Shown here piece after piece: positions 11,001 through 25,100 of a DNA stretch of 64,000 nucleotides. This stretch comes from Cristatella mucedo (Eukaryota > Bryozoa > Phylactolaemata > Cristatellidae). How positions within the stretch are numbered: the first letter of the stretch is position 1; every line of letters begins with the position of its first letter. Location of the stretch: contig WPIO01000087.1 of NCBI GenBank assembly GCA_009760855.2, positions 208,501 through 272,500 of the forward strand. Direction: 5' to 3'. Below the pieces are notes generated by a model that searched no databases, was not told where the DNA came from, and was given only the letters and a program-made list of their open reading frames with translations. The position numbers were made by a program, and so were the translations under genes.

Positions 11001-13893
11001 CTGTTGCATACTGCCACTAACCACACTTGCATGGTGACCCTGTACATTTCATCCTAACCATGTTATTCATGTTGTTTATCAAGCGTGATACCACTCATCA
11101 TTCGATCGTGTTTCCTTTGTAGCAAGTGTAAAGCACCTAGAAAGAGATTGAGTTCTCTTAGGGCGCCTTATCAAGTGTATTATTATTATTATTATAGTCC
11201 CTGTGATTTCTCCTTTATGTGCTTACGCGTGCTGACACTGTGCATGCTGCCATTAACCATACTTGCATGCTGACTCTGTGCATGTCACCCCTAACTATGT
11301 TAGTCCTGTTTATGTAGCATGCTACCACTAACCATTCGATCGTTCTTCCTTTGAAGCAAATGTAAAGGGCCTAGAAAGAGATTGGGTTCTCTGAGGGGGC
11401 TATATCAAGTGTGTTATTAATATTATTATTATTATTAGACAGCAACCAGCCATTTTTTTTAAAAGAAGTTAGGCCATCATACCAATTTGCGTTTGACGAT
11501 ATGAAATGAGCTCTTGCACCAAGTCACTTTTAACATCGGCTCCCCTTCCTTTAGTGAAGTCACGGCAATATTTTTTGGACTCGTGAGTTTAATCAAACCA
11601 CCAATCACTGAATTCAAGCAACTTATCAATTCATGTGTTCTAACCCGACGAATTTATTTTGATGTACAAGTGATTTGGTATTTTTGTGGTTATATCTACT
11701 CGTGTATATGCATTAGACAAAGATCTATATATCAAAATAAGGCCAACGTGGTAGAATTCGCAAGCTGAAATGAGTGATCTGCTTCGTACCTTAGGTTCCT
11801 TGTCGAGTACCGGCTAGGCATCACACTGCTCAAAAGAGTGGGAGCACTAGCATTCACCCGGAAAGGTAATAAAGACTATGCTGAACTGAATCACATGAGC
11901 ACTTGGGAAGCCTTAGTTCAGCAGCAAATCAAGATCACTTGACACTGGTTTAGTGTTTACTTCACTGAGCTTTGAGCCCCAGCTATGCTTTTAGCCTATG
12001 CAATGCTGTTGGTGTGCCTGTTTTTTGACCAACGATTGCTTCCCAATGCTGGGGATTGAGATTGTGGGAAGAGAGACTGAGCCTACGTGTTTAAGTCTGT
12101 TTGAGACCTATTCTTTAGTTATATGATGTGGTATTTGTTCAGCGGCAGTAATTCATTTTTTGTAGGCATATGGGGTCTGAAAAAGAACTTTGCATTAATT
12201 GAATTACTGGAGAAGCTGTATGCCAAGCCGGCCAGAAAGGTGCACCTACTAGATAGCAAGACGGTTGAAAAGCAGAGGCATGTAAGTGCTTTTCCCTCAC
12301 CAGGTTGAATATTTGTATATGTGCCAGTTCATTAGGTGCTGAGCTGATTTTCAGTAGATATCGGGACACCGTGCTGCTCACTATCCCTGCCATTTTGTAA
12401 TACTTGTTCATTCCTTAATGGTGAGAGATGCTGTAATGTATGTCTAATGTAATGTAATGCGTCTTCGTCTGTAACTCAACAAAGTCATACAGACTATGTG
12501 GGTGTTAGCAGGAGAGTTTTGTATAGCGCACTCTCAGCCTAAGCGGCTTTCGGTACGCATTCGGTATCCAACAGACTTCGTCTCACGCAGCAAAGAGAAA
12601 GTGGGAAGCATAGCAGAGCCAGGAGAGCAGTTGAGGTAATGAGTAGCATAGAAGTAGCAGCTCAGGACTGCTGAAAAGGATGAGCCACAGTCGGTAGCAG
12701 GAGAGTAGTTGCTGTTGTGTAAGAACTGTGGAAGCGAGTTCCACGGTCTAAGACCTGCAGAGCTATACATTGACTCTTCAATTACCACTGTAGGCTCATG
12801 GTTACTAGCCAGGCCTGGACTTTAGTTCGAGTAAAGCTTTAGTCCGAGGCTGTACCTCCTCCACAGGCTAACGTGCTGTGGCTTGTGCAATGCCGTGGGC
12901 TGCTGTACGCATTACCTACGTAGCACTACTTTCCACCTTCTCTTGGGCTGAGGGGGCCACGTTACGTAGGCGACAGCAAAAGAGGAGTTCCTCGCCACGT
13001 GACCCTCTTATCAATCCCTTTGCTCATGGACATCAGCAGATAGCCCAGTCTTAGGACCGCCGGTTGCTAGGGCCTCACTCGATGAAGCGTAGGCGTAGGC
13101 AAGTCTCATCGGCTGAGACTCGTCCCTGGAGAGGGGCTCTTTCGGCTCACCGAGGAAAAGCGTCGAAACCCGAGCATCTGCCCTATAGTCTGTTCTACCG
13201 GAAGTGAACCCTGCGGCTCGCTCTGCTCTCGGCCGCCATCCGGCTGCGAGCGACCTTGGCGCACGCCGGCGGCAGCCCCGATGCTGCTAGTGCCGCCGGC
13301 GGTGGCTCCTTCATTTCTTTCTGGCTTGCCCGCACAGCTGCAGGTGCCGTGCGATGAGAACGAGGAGCACAGGGCCGTGCTATTCTGCACGACGTGCGAG
13401 ACGAACCTGTGCCTCGAGTGCTCCGAGGCGACGCACTACGGCAGCCGCACGCTGTCGCGTCACCGGCGCGTCGTGCTGAGCGAGCGGCCGCGTGCGGCGC
13501 CCAAGTGCATCTACCATCCCTTGCATGCAGTCGAGTTCGCCTGCCTGGAGGAGACGTGCCAGGCTTCGCCGCTCATGTGCTACGTCTGCAAGGACTACGG
13601 CAGACACGTCCGGCACAAGGTAGCCCGTGCAGCAGCTCGCATGCAGCATCGGCTGCAGCTCCGCCCTCATTCTCGGTGTTGGCGGCCATACTGTCAGTCT
13701 CTGCTGGTCAGCTCGCCTGCTGCTGCTGCTGCCTCTGCTGGGCATGTTGGACAGCATGTTGACAGCGTGCCTGCTGCCACTTACCTCATCTCCATGTTGA
13801 TGCTGTGCCTGTCACCTCTAATCTCGGTATGCTTGTTGACATTGTGCACCCTTAACCATGTGATCATGCTTCCTTTACAGCATATGTAAAGTG

Positions 13894-13940
<47 letters not shown>

Positions 13941-16900
13941 AGCTCTCTGAGGGTGCTATACCAATGTATTAATTTAATAATACTACTAATAAATAAGTAT
14001 TATTATTAATGTAAGCATGTGCTTATTTCGGCTGCCTGGCCAGGTGCTGAGAGGTAGCTGCCGAGGGCGACCACTGTGCTTGCCGCTGCATAGTGACTTC
14101 GGGCAGGAAATCAATTGACCTATGCCTCCAGCCTCTGCTTCCACCCCCAATTTCCTGGAGGGGGTGGCAATGGCCGATGTTACAACCAAGGACGGCTGCT
14201 TAGCTCCCTGGCAATTTGGCTCCAGTCGCTCGTTGGCCACCGCTCGTAGAAGGTGATAAAATCGAGCAGCATGTGTAAATAGTAAATTTGTATAACCTTT
14301 TTTTGGGAGGGTTCACCTGCAGCACTATTCTGTAGCCGGATGTATTATTCTGTGGCCTTTCAATGTCGAGCATCCCTGCTGTGTGAAGGCTACGCATGAC
14401 TACGCATGACAGCTTGATAAATGAGTAGTGCCTGTTGCAATTTAGCATGCTGGTACTTTTCCAAGCTTCAGCCACACTTTTGCAGAGGTAGTGTACTTTA
14501 AGATTTCAACGAGTAATGTGGAATGCCAGCTCCTTATTTGTGCACCCAAGCACTAGCCTTAATAGAGAGGAGTTCCTTGAATAGAAGATGGGTAGACAAG
14601 AGATGGATTGGCCGATGTACCCACGGACAAATCATCTGTGGCCTAAACCGGCCACCAAATTGTGTGGTCTGAAGCATCAGTCCGAAGTGAGGGGGTTAAA
14701 AGACAAACAAAGTGCTGCGGCAAGTCTGATGGGTGAAAGAGGTGTTGATGATAGTGCCCAAAATCTGATTGTGTGTGACATTCTAGCCAGACAGTGGAGT
14801 GTAAGCTGAATGCCTGAATGCCTATCATTGAGCATGTCAAAGGATCAGCACAATTGATATTGTTTTGTGGGCACTTTGATTTGGGGATGATCTTCTTCTC
14901 ATAATAATAATGATATTAATGCATTTGTATAGCTCAGAAAACATAATAATCTCTTTCTTGTCACTTGTCACCTATGTGGAAGTGGCCACCTTTACTGGAA
15001 AGCATGGAGTTCTGATTGCAGTACAGCATGCCATCACACAGAGCTTACTATCTGTTTGAGCAGCTCATATCGGCTCCCATGAAAATTATTTATAGTTCCC
15101 CGAAGAAGCAAAACCTGTCTAAGCAGTTAGTGTAAGCTGGCAAACAAGCATGTTTACTTGTTAATGATACTAGCATGTCTAATTTCTTGGCACACGTAAG
15201 TTCATAAAGGTATGAATGTAATGTATTTTTGTCTGTAACTCCACACAGCCCATGTGGCTGTGTGAGTGGTTCTCATTAGAGTTTCTATAGCACCCCCAAA
15301 GTCTAAGCACTTTCGGTGTGTGTATGACAGTGAACAGACTCTATCTCTCTCGAAACAAAGAGTAAGTGAGAAGTGTAGCTGATTCGGGAGAGCTGTTGAG
15401 GAACTGAGTAGTATCGAAGTCACCAACATTTTTTAAGGAAAACATTGAATTGGCAAATGTATAGTCTAATAAGGGCCTGGTGGCACGAGGGGGCTCAACT
15501 TGGTGCTGCAGTCCAGCTAAATATGAAGGAGCAAAGCCATGGCTGGCATTTTGGATCAGTGGATTAGAATTGTAAGCCATCGCTGCCTGTTTGTCCAGGT
15601 TTGGTACAGGGCTAAGGTTCTCATCTTTAACGAGCCAAGTTGTTGCTTCAAGCCCTGTGACATATGTAAATTGCCTTGGTAGGGATTAAGTTCTCTTGGG
15701 GTGCTATAAAAATCAGTTATATTTTAGTATATTTTAAGACCGACCAGATAGGCTTCTTATATTAGAGATTACGATGTTTCCAGCTTCAAAATAATAATAA
15801 TAACACATTGGATAAAGTGCTCTCAGAGAATGGAATCTTATTCTGGGGGCTTTACAATTGCTGTAGAGGAGACACGATTGAATAGCAAGTTGTATCATGC
15901 TTGATAACCAGCAAGGATAACATGGTTAGGGGTAACATGCACAGGGTCAACATGCAAGTGTGGGTTAGTGGCAGCATGCACAGTGTCAGCATGCATACGC
16001 ACATAAAGGACGAATCGCAGAGACCCACTAAATGCTGTGATAAATAGGTGCATATTCTGTTTCTTTTTAAATGTGTACAGGTCAGGAGATGTTGTGCCGC
16101 AAGTCGGGTGTGAGTTCCAGGCTTTGAGAGTGTACGAACTAAAGGCGCACGGTCTCCAAAGGAATTGCCGAGCTGGTATGGTCTAGCGGTTAAGGTGCTC
16201 GCCCCGACCAAGGTCTGACTGAGGTCGTGGGCTCGAGCCCCGAGGCATATGTGAAGCGCCTGAATAGAGATTAAGTTCTCTTGGGACGCTATATAAATGA
16301 ATTATATTATTATTATTATATTATTTGAGATTTGTACAAGCTGCATCAAGCTTCATGCCGCAGCTTTTAGTAGCTGGCTTCAAAGCCAGCTGCAGTTGAG
16401 TTTCATTTAGTTAAGAAGGGCCTTTTTTCTTGGAAAGCCAGGAAACTATTTACTGGTTTAGCTTGTCAAATGTAACCTGTGTGACGCTGTGCTGTCTCGC
16501 ACCTGCTGCATGCCTAGGCCTAATCCTCAGCCGATTGTGTGAATGCCCGACCTTGGTGGCCACAGCTGGCTGCCTGGTCGATGGCTGTTCAGCACTGCCG
16601 TAGTGTGGTCGTATCAGTCCGTGCGGATCTGACTCGTGCCGCTCTTTGTTGGCAAAGTTTCGAATGCCCTAGCAGCATGTTGCTGTGCAGTCGCTCGTGT
16701 CGTCTTTCAGCACTCGCTGCTGGATGCAGAAGCTGCCCACGTCAAGGCGTCGGCCACCAACGCCGTCTGTCTTATAAACTCTTTCTTCGACGAAGTGGCC
16801 GAGGCCGTTGTCAGAATAGGCACGGTCATCGGGCAGATAGATGGCGGTGGACCTGCAGCCGGCGACCCAGCCTCGTCGTCCGGTGCCGTGCTGATGCTTC

Positions 16901-18026
16901 CTCCGCAGTCGACTGTAAGAACTAGGCCAGCCGAGCAAGCCCAAGCCGGCCCAGGACCGGCTCTGCCCGATGCATGGGCAGCCAGCTTTGGCTATACTTT
17001 GTTTGCCGTCTCCTTGTTTTCGCTATTTAAATAGAGCAGCCGAACATTCGGCCTAGCTTGTGTTGTGCTAGAACTTCAAAGGGATATAGCTACGCCCAGA
17101 AGAGTCACTGACTTGCCCGAAAGAGTCATTGAATCGTTTTGTAGCCCTTAGCAGACGAAATGCTGTCATCGATAGATGTCTCCGCTCTCTTCTCCTTTCC
17201 TGCGTTGCCCTTCGGTGGAGGAAGCTGCATATCACCTCACTCTCCCCTCCCCCTGCATTTTTGGCTACCGCGCTGCACGGCTTGTCTGCGAGGCAGCCTC
17301 TCCTACTTGCAGGCTCCGTCAGGTACAGCTGGACAGGCCCGAGAGCGTGTTCGGCAGTACTTTGCCGACTTGCGGCAGAGCGTCCAGAACCAGGAACTGG
17401 CGGCCATGACCACACTGGACTCGCACATTCGTGAGCGGCTATGCCTGCTGAAGCAGCACCACGACGATCTGGTGCACCTCGTGACGCAGATAGTCTCAGC
17501 TCGCGAGCAGTGTGAGCACGTGCTGCTGCAGGTGAGCCGCCGTCATCGTCATACGCGGGCTGCTACTCTGCTCGTGTCTCCCGATGGTGTTGTGGTGCCG
17601 CTCGCATGCAGGTCCTTCGCTGCTCGGCCACCTTTAACTTTGCTAGCAGCTGCCTTGGGGCTTGCGCGCTGAGCGAGCGGTTGGACGAAGCTGCCCGTCG
17701 CGTCGTCTGCTATCGGCTGTAAACGAGCCCTGAGCATTCTGCTGCACCTTCGTTCTCAAGAAAGAGGACTGCGAGGTGATTTGTTGCACCGCGAGTGGCC
17801 AGCAATCTGGCGAAACGTGCCTTTTGTCCACTCGGTCGAGTGCGCGCCACGGAAATTCCGAGAAAGCAGGGATCCGATCAACTGTGTGCGGTGCCGTGTG
17901 TTGGGAAATCCCGCATTCGAGCCTCGATCGAGCTGATTTCTGGATCTGCTCAGCTGTTCGAGTACCTGTCTTTTTTTAAAGTCTAACTGCTGCTGCCGTG
18001 CGGCTCAGTGCACAAACCAAGTGTGA

Positions 18027-18058
<32 letters not shown>

Positions 18059-21000
18059 ATGTGTGTGTGTGTGCGCGTACGCGCCGGGCGTTGGCAGCGT
18101 GGCATGATATAGCAGACGAGGGGAGTGGGCTGCCTCAGTTTGCGCTTTGTGGCCGAGCAAGCAGGCAGGAGCTGCCAGGGCTGCAGCCGCCATTGCTGCG
18201 TCGGCCGCTGACACCTGGTGCTGGCCGCAGACCTGGAGCTGGGACCATGCATCTCGCTCGCTGTCCTAATTTCTCCTGATATCTCATCCTTCCAAAGCTG
18301 CCTAAACTGCAGTTCGTTGTCGTTGTTCTTCGATAGGTATGCTGCTGTGTGCGGCGCTCGTGCGTGCAGCTGAGCAGAGCCAGGGTGGCTGAAGGACACT
18401 GACCGGAGACGATACCATTCCGCGTGTGTGATGTGCTAACTGGCAGGATACGTGTGCTTGCCCATTCGCTTCTGGCGAAGCTCAGCTAGACGGGAGCTGG
18501 TGTTTGCTGATCTCGTGTTGGTCCTGCCTGCATGCTGGAACAAGGCTGGGGCGCGCTTCGCCCAGGATCGCATGTGACCGGACCGCTGCAGCTGTGGCAA
18601 GGCTGCCACAAGCGGTGCCTGAGTGCAACCGTTCCTGTCACGTGTTATACAAGAGCAGACAAGAGGAATGGCCGTGTGCATGCTGGCAACCTGATGCCCC
18701 GAAGCCAAGTCGAGTGCGTGCTTGCCTAGTCATTGGTCGGCCATCTGCCCGGTCGATCTCGTATGTCCTTAATGTTAATGTCGGCAGGTCGTCAGCTGGA
18801 ATCCTCGGACGTCACCGTGGGCGCCGGCGCCACGCCTTCACCTGGCCACAGCCGCTTGGTCAGTGTTCGTCGTTTTGCCGTTTCGATTGCTGACCGCAGC
18901 TCGTGACGTATTTAGGCCGCACGCTTTTAGGACGACAGCCGGCTTGTGATGGCAAAGAAGGATCTGGCTGCGCTAATAGAGACCATTCACCGGCAGCAGC
19001 AACAGTTCGCCGAAGGTCCGATCCAGCTCAGCTTGGATCCAAGCATACCAATCACGTTCACGAAGGTAGGGGGACCAGTGTGTCTTAGCGACACCCTGCT
19101 CGATCTGCCCAGCTGTGGCACCGCGACTGCCTGCGCGACTGGCGGCCCACGGGCGATTGGTCCTGCTCATTGCGCTCCGTGCTGCGCCGAAGCAGCTGCT
19201 GGCCACCACACGTAGTGCGATTTCTCAGAATGGCGACCAGAGCCATACATGTCCATGGTTGCATAAAATAAAGCTCCAGAATGTTTGATGTCATATGTAG
19301 CAAAACGTACCTGACCGAAATCAGAAATAATTTTTGGGCTCGAGCTAAACAAGCAGAACTGAACTCGTATTTCACTCTGATAAGCAAATTAATGGTCGAG
19401 TTGTAGAAATTACAACGTACAAAGCTACACCGAAAATGATGAGTCACAAGTACGCACCTCAACAAGCTTCACGTAGGTACCTCGATCTACCAAGGTTCAA
19501 CAAGTTGGGATACAAGTCAAATAATTCTTCCCTACCACTTCGTGCTTCTACTTTGCGGCTTCACTCTATCGCGGTTTCTCAGATATATTCATTAAAAGTT
19601 GATCGAGGTAATAAAACTGATACAGCTCATGCTTGATTGTCTGAGTCAATATACACTCCCGTATTAAAATTACAATTACAACTGCTATTGGTCTGGACTG
19701 TAGACTTATGTATTTGAGCACCCCCCTCCGAAAATCCTTCAAAGTCAGGTGAAGCCGCTCGACCACTCCTTGTGTGAGAACTTTTCCCAAGAAATCGGAT
19801 CTGGTGAAACCAAGCCAATCAGAGCATGTTGTTCACTGATTGGCAAGCCTATCTTCTAAATGTACAATTAAATGTACAGTAACAAGAACATTATATTTAT
19901 AACGTCTAATATGTCTTATTTCTTATTTTGTCTAATATATTAATATGGTGTGTAATATGAGGGTAATTGTGACAAAAATGGATGTCATTTCACATCCAGA
20001 GGGCTCAAATAATGGGAAAAACCGTATTAAGAGGACCGTGAACCATCTATGCTCTAACTATGAAAGTATTTGATTTATAAATACAGAATCCTACTCTGTG
20101 AAAATTGTCATGCAACTGTACGACGATGCTAAGACCGGTACATGTTTTATCTGTACATATCTTGCTTTCTGTTTACATCCGGGTAATAATAATAATGATA
20201 ATGCATTTGATAAAAGATGGTTTGCATTGTACTTTTTTCTTTTATGTGGAAGTCTCTTCAGAACTTCGATCCTGTTTCTACCATGTTTTTGTTTTGAAAG
20301 GTACCGTAAAGAAATATTTGATCGTCTTACCAACTTGTAAAGTATTTTCTTGACTTTCCCTTGTTTATTTGCCCTGCGCGTCACTTATGCTTGAGTGCAT
20401 CGTTTTGCGGGTCATTAGGATTGACAACAAATCGTACTTGGCGAAGGGTTGACCATGCTAGACTTTGCCGTGCTGTGGTAGTAGCAGCAGAAGCAGCCTG
20501 GTGGCTTCCTGTGGTGCTAACCGGTGGGACAGCTGCTGCCGAAGGGCCGAGGCACCGAGTCGTGCACTTGGGTTCGCATCACCTTCAGAGCGTGGCTCAG
20601 CTGCTGCCCACCTACCTCAGAGCCTCCGAGCAACAATCGCCGTGACTTTCCCCAATCGATGCACTGTAATCTGCCCTTCACCTTCAACACTTTGCTGACA
20701 GTCCTTTGCAGCTCGAACGAAGATCGCTAGTCAAACAAGACCAGCTCCAATTTCTGCCTGCACAGCATGGTGAATGTGTAACTGAGCTTGTGTGTGTGTG
20801 TGTGCGTGCGTGTGTGTGACCATGTATGAATGTGTACGAGAGGATGTGTGCGTTAGAGGATGTGTGTGTGTGTGTGTGTGCGTGCGCGTGCACATGCTCG
20901 TGCAAACGTGTGTGAATGCAAAGGTGAGCGGCTGGGTGTGGAGGAGCTTGTTATGTGTTTTTTGTGAGTAAGTTAGCCGTTCTAGAATGTGCTTTGTTCC

Positions 21001-22079
21001 AGAATTAGCTAGATATCAAACGTACCCTTAATTGACGACATTAAAATTAAAGCCTAAAAAAACAATCTTAGCTGATTAAACAACCTCATTTGTATAGCAG
21101 CAGAGAAGCCTTATCGGCTATCGGCACCACTGCTTGCAGTTGGCAATAAAGCAGCGCCCAACCGAAGGATATTCAAACCCACGAACTCAATCGTGAAGAT
21201 GGAAGAGTCACGTGACAGCACCTCACATTCGGGGCTGTCACGGCCCACCCGTTTGTGACGGTATTTCTGCTTCATCCGTCGTGTGACCAGCCTTTTTACA
21301 TTCTCACGAATTGCTGCATTTATGTCTGATACTGTTGCTAATCTGGTGTCGTGCTTTCTTTCTAGCTACTGCAAAGTGCTTAGGAAGCGATTTACTGCTC
21401 ACGTGGCACCGAAAAAAAACAGCGCCCCAGCCTCCTTTTGCTTCTGCCATTGCTGCGCTCAACTCGCTGCAGGACAACCGTCTGCACGTCGGGCCCAAGA
21501 TGGAGATGCGTGTGGTGGCGCTCGGCCTGGACGACGCCGGCAAGACGAGCATCCTGTTCAAGCTGAAGCAGAACGAGTTCGTCCAGGAGTCGGCGCCCAC
21601 CATCGGCTTCAACGTGGAGACGGTCGAGTACAGGAACCTGCGCCTGACCGTCTGGGACGTGGGCGGCCTGCCCAAGCTGCGCCCGCTCTGGAAGCACTAC
21701 TACTTCAACACGCAGGCGCTCGTCTTCGTCGTCGACAGCGCCAACGCCGCTCGCCTCGACGAGGCGCACGGCGAGCTGGTCAAACTGGTGCAGGAGCGAG
21801 AGCTGCGCGACGCCGCGCTCCTCCTGCTCGCCAACAAGCAGGTCGGTCGCCGCGCCCCGCCAACCGCGCCTCGCGGCGCCTCCGCTTGCCTCCGCCGAGA
21901 GGGCGGCAGCCACTAGCCAGCGAGCGGCCGCTGGCTAGCTGCCGCCGGCCGGCGGCTCTGACGAGACGCCGAGACAAGCACGCGCGGAATGGCTTGCCTT
22001 GAGCGAGGCGCTAGCGTGCTCGAGGAGGCCTGCGTGGAAAATGGAACACGCGAGAGAGCACCCTCTGACTTCTGCCCAT

Positions 22080-22171
<92 letters not shown>

Positions 22172-25100
22172 GTGCCGGCTTTTGGAAGCGCCGTGCGCTA
22201 ATGCGTGACTGAGCGGTAAAGAAAGAAAGTTGTCCTTCTGACCGATCTGGACTCGCAATTACTGAGTAATTACTAAGTAGTAATTACCTAAGTGTTACGC
22301 ATGCACGGCCGTTCACGAGCGAGTATCGAAAGAGCTTCGCTGAGGAGGGAGTTCACTTAATCCGAATCGCGAGTTCACTTAATCCGAATCACGAGTTCAC
22401 TTAATCCGAATCGTGAGTTCACTTAATCCGAATCGAGAGTTGGAGTTTCGGGTGCCGCAGAGCTTCAGAGGACCACTTCGAAGCGTTTTCTCGAGGGCTG
22501 GAAAGGCGCATGGGCTGTTTAGGATCCAGTCAAACAAAGAACATGTTTACGACCTACGAGAATTTCATTAGATGTCGTGTGCACATTACCAGCTTCCTGC
22601 TTTAATGCATTCTTGCCTGGCCAGGTGGTCCTAACTTGTTTTAAGGCGAATGAATACTTAGCCACTGATGACTGGAGCATTCTGCTTTCTTTGGCAGTCA
22701 ACTGCAGATGTCCCTCTCCCTTTAAGCTCGGTGAGTTCATTTTAGAATGCAGTGTGGATTCGCTTCAGAATAGACTTCCTGTTTCTTTTTTTGTTTCACT
22801 CTGTTTAGTTTGTGCTTCCCATGCTGCTTTCATGTGCGTATGGCCACCCCAGTTTCTTCTTCAGAGGTACACAAAAGCTTTGTGAGTTAAACTATTGGGA
22901 AGCATTAATTATTAAGACAAAATCGCTTTAGGACGTTATAATGTTAATAATAATAATAATGATAATAGGTCCTTTCTATAGCAGCCTAAGAGAACTTATG
23001 TCTCTTTCCGAGCGAGCACTTATGCAAGAGAAATTGTTGCAATATTATTAATTTCTGCAAAATTCGTCTGAATTATAGCGGTTTCTGCCACAAGATAAAA
23101 TCAGCTAGTACATTCCAGTCTGGCTTTAGAGCTAATTACTCCACAGAGTCAGCATTGCTTAGGTTATACAACGACTTAGGAATGCAGACATGGTTAGAGT
23201 GTCTCTGCTTGTTTTGCTCGATCTTTCGGCAGCTTTTGACACCATCGATCACAAAGTTCTTCTAGAGTGCCTCTCATCTCGCCTGGGTATCTCTGGCACT
23301 GCTCTGCAGTGGTTCAGGTCCTATCTCACTGGGAGACTCCAGAGTATTGACGTGAATGGACAAAGATCATCTGAAGTACCTCTGAAATATGGAGTACCTC
23401 AGGGCTCAGTGCTAGGTCCGGTTCTTTTCACGGTTTATACTCTGCCTCTTGCTGATGTGATTGCCAAGCACAATCTAGGCTTTCACTTCTATGCGGATGA
23501 CACTCAATTATACCTTTGCATTGATCCCTCCCAGCCTTCGAACACCTCAAATTCTCTCAACTCACTAGCTGCATGCATTGATGACATCCGCACATGGATG
23601 ACAGCAAATTTTCTAAAACTAAACGATGATAAAACTAACTTACTAGTTATGGGCAAACCCAGTGTGATTCAGAGATTGGAAAGGCTGACTCTCAAAATTG
23701 GCTCTGCCAGCATATCTCCTGTTGAATCAGCTCGAAATCTAGGTGTCATATTCCAAAGCGACCTCTCGTTAGACGACCAAATCAGCTCCACTGTCAAATC
23801 AGCCTATTTTCAGCTTCATAACATTGCTAAAATTCGGGCTTGTTTAGATTAAGATACCACATTTAAGTTGGTCCATGCATTCGTGACATCCCGTCTCGAC
23901 TTCTGCAACTCACTGCTCACTCGCCTACCAGCATGTGCGATCAGGCGATTGCAGCTGGTGCAAAACTCTGCAGCTAGGCTTGTCTGTCGTGAGCGTCGCA
24001 GTTGCCACATTACTCCACTTCTCGCCGACCTGCACTAGCTACCAGTCAAGCAACAGATTGACTTCAAGATTTTGTCGCTCACTTTTAGGTCCCTTCATTC
24101 TATGGCTCCAGCCTATCTTTCAGATATACTACCCCATCAGGCCAAGCATCGTACCACCCACTTTTCGGAATCCAACCGTCTACAAATACCTCATACAAAT
24201 CTTAAATCCTTTGGAGACCGTGCATTTAGTTCGTATGCTCCCACAGCCTGGAACTCCATCCCGACCTGCGTCAGAACATCCCCCGACCTGACCACATTTA
24301 GAAGGAACCTAAAAACACACCTATTTAGGACAGCATTTAGCAAGTCCCTGTGATTCATCCTTGATGTGCTTATGCGTGCTGACACTGTGCATGCTGCCTC
24401 TGACCTCATTTGCATGCTGACCCTGTGCATGTCACCCCTAACCATGTTATTCATTTTGTTAGTTTTTCAAGCATGATTTTACATACCATTCAATTGCATT
24501 TCACTTTGCAGCAAATGTAAAGCGCCTAGAGAGAGATTAAGTTCTCTGAGGTTGCTTTATCAAGTGAATTATTATTATTATTATTATTAGCTACAACTGG
24601 AGAGTGGCAGTGGTTTGAATTCTGTAAGCTCTTGCTCTGACACTAAGTATGTGCCGGTACACAAATGACGAAAGGCAGACACCGAGTGGGATCTTCAACA
24701 CGTGTGTATTCCGTCAATGCTTGCAGTGTTACACCGCTCAGTCGTTCTCCTCTCTGTCCTGGCAGTGACTCACCCTAGTAAAAAACATAAAATCATTCAA
24801 CCATAATCCCATATAACCCATAAACCAATAAAACTATAAACCCGCAATAAACCATAAAACCTCAAATTCTGCATACCCTACTACTCTTCCCTTGTATTTG
24901 CTATGAAGCCCATAAAGTACGATTGGGGGTGGCAAGAATTACACAAGAGTCACAGACAGGCATGTTTCTAGGTTTGCTTGAAATGGCACAGCATCAATTT
25001 GTGTCGGTTATTCTGTCGGTTGGGAGTGCCAGGCTGCATAAGGCGTGAAGGGACGACCTTCAAATTATTTTGAGTCGGTTGCAAGCACAGCCAACGATGG

